Origin: an uncultured Bacteroidales bacterium
GTDB lineage: Bacteria > Bacteroidota > Bacteroidia > Bacteroidales > WCHB1-69
NCBI GenBank assembly: GCA_900321845.1
Contig: ONXT01000027.1
Span: forward strand, 1 to 6,539
DNA: 6,539 bases
Direction of reading: 5' to 3'
The position numbers were made by a program, and so were the translations under genes. Below, in pieces: positions 6,437 to 6,539 of this stretch (positions within the stretch are counted from its first letter, which is position 1; every line of letters begins with the position of its first letter). Under the pieces are notes generated by a model that was not told where the DNA came from, made no database searches, and saw only the letters and a list, made by a program, of their open reading frames with translations.

Positions 6437-6539
6437 TTATTTCGTCTTTTGGAGTCGGATTCGCGCGTCAACAGCGGTAACGTAGCGCGGATTGCCGAGC
6501 AGCGGGTTGAGGTCCATCTCCGCAATTTCGGGAGCAGCC
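6437..6539 (-). CDS. C-terminal fragment of an ADP-forming acyl/acetyl-CoA synthetase (ATP-grasp domain), truncated by window edge
   Basis: Reading the minus strand from 6538 to the TAA at 6437-6439 gives 33 residues: AAPEIAEMDLNPLLG followed by NPRYVTAVDARIRLQKTK. The pattern E-x-D-x-N-P-L followed by A-V-D-A-R-I-x-L is the characteristic end of the ATP-grasp subunit or domain of NDP-forming acyl-CoA synthetases (acetate-CoA ligase, ADP-forming, and Pat-like relatives). In these the Glu and Asn of E-x-x-x-N contribute to Mg-ATP binding. Such enzymes interconvert acetyl-CoA, ADP and phosphate with acetate, ATP and CoA, making ATP in fermenters. The rest of the gene, normally about 700 residues if the two parts are fused, lies to the right of the window. 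Whether it is the fused form or a separate beta subunit, and its acyl specificity, cannot be seen. Confidence 0.85.
   Translation of the reverse strand, partial: AAPEIAEMDLNPLLGNPRYVTAVDARIRLQKTK

Overview
The window looks like an ordinary chromosomal segment of a Bacteroidota bacterium, most likely order Bacteroidales, with moderate GC content. Four things point there: a very large membrane protein of the DUF2723 (GT117, TMEM260-like) family in the form typical of Bacteroidetes, a lipoprotein of Bacteroidetes style, -7 promoter boxes matching TAnnTTTG in the one AT-rich intergenic region, and no clear Shine-Dalgarno sequences.

Layout, left to right. (1) Bases 1-903, plus strand: the C-terminal three quarters of a UmuC-type Y-family translesion DNA polymerase, whose catalytic N-terminus lies outside the window. 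(2) Bases 904-968: a short convergent gap with a strong intrinsic terminator (912-947) that serves the minus-strand gene. (3) Bases 969-4634, minus strand: a 1221-residue polytopic membrane protein with the DUF2723 signature, probably a protein O-glycosyltransferase acting at the outer face of the inner membrane. (4) Bases 4635-4830: an AT-rich divergent promoter region with one TAnnTTTG box on each strand and a small inverted repeat next to the left-facing one. (5) Bases 4831-5850 and 5850-6359, plus strand: an unrecognised secreted lipoprotein and a GNAT N-acetyltransferase whose start and stop codons overlap, so they form a two-gene operon. (6) Bases 6360-6436: a convergent gap holding a perfect 16-bp inverted repeat (6362-6413). 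(7) Bases 6437-6539, minus strand: the last 33 codons of a protein recognisable as the ATP-grasp end of an ADP-forming acyl/acetyl-CoA synthetase.

The genes do not form an obvious pathway. The only link worth considering is between the putative O-glycosyltransferase and the divergently transcribed lipoprotein, which is an exported protein with two matches to the Bacteroides O-glycosylation sequon. That match is near what chance would give. I found no CRISPR array, tRNA, rRNA, insertion sequence or clearly new system. The most unusual non-coding element is the long perfect palindrome at 6362-6413.
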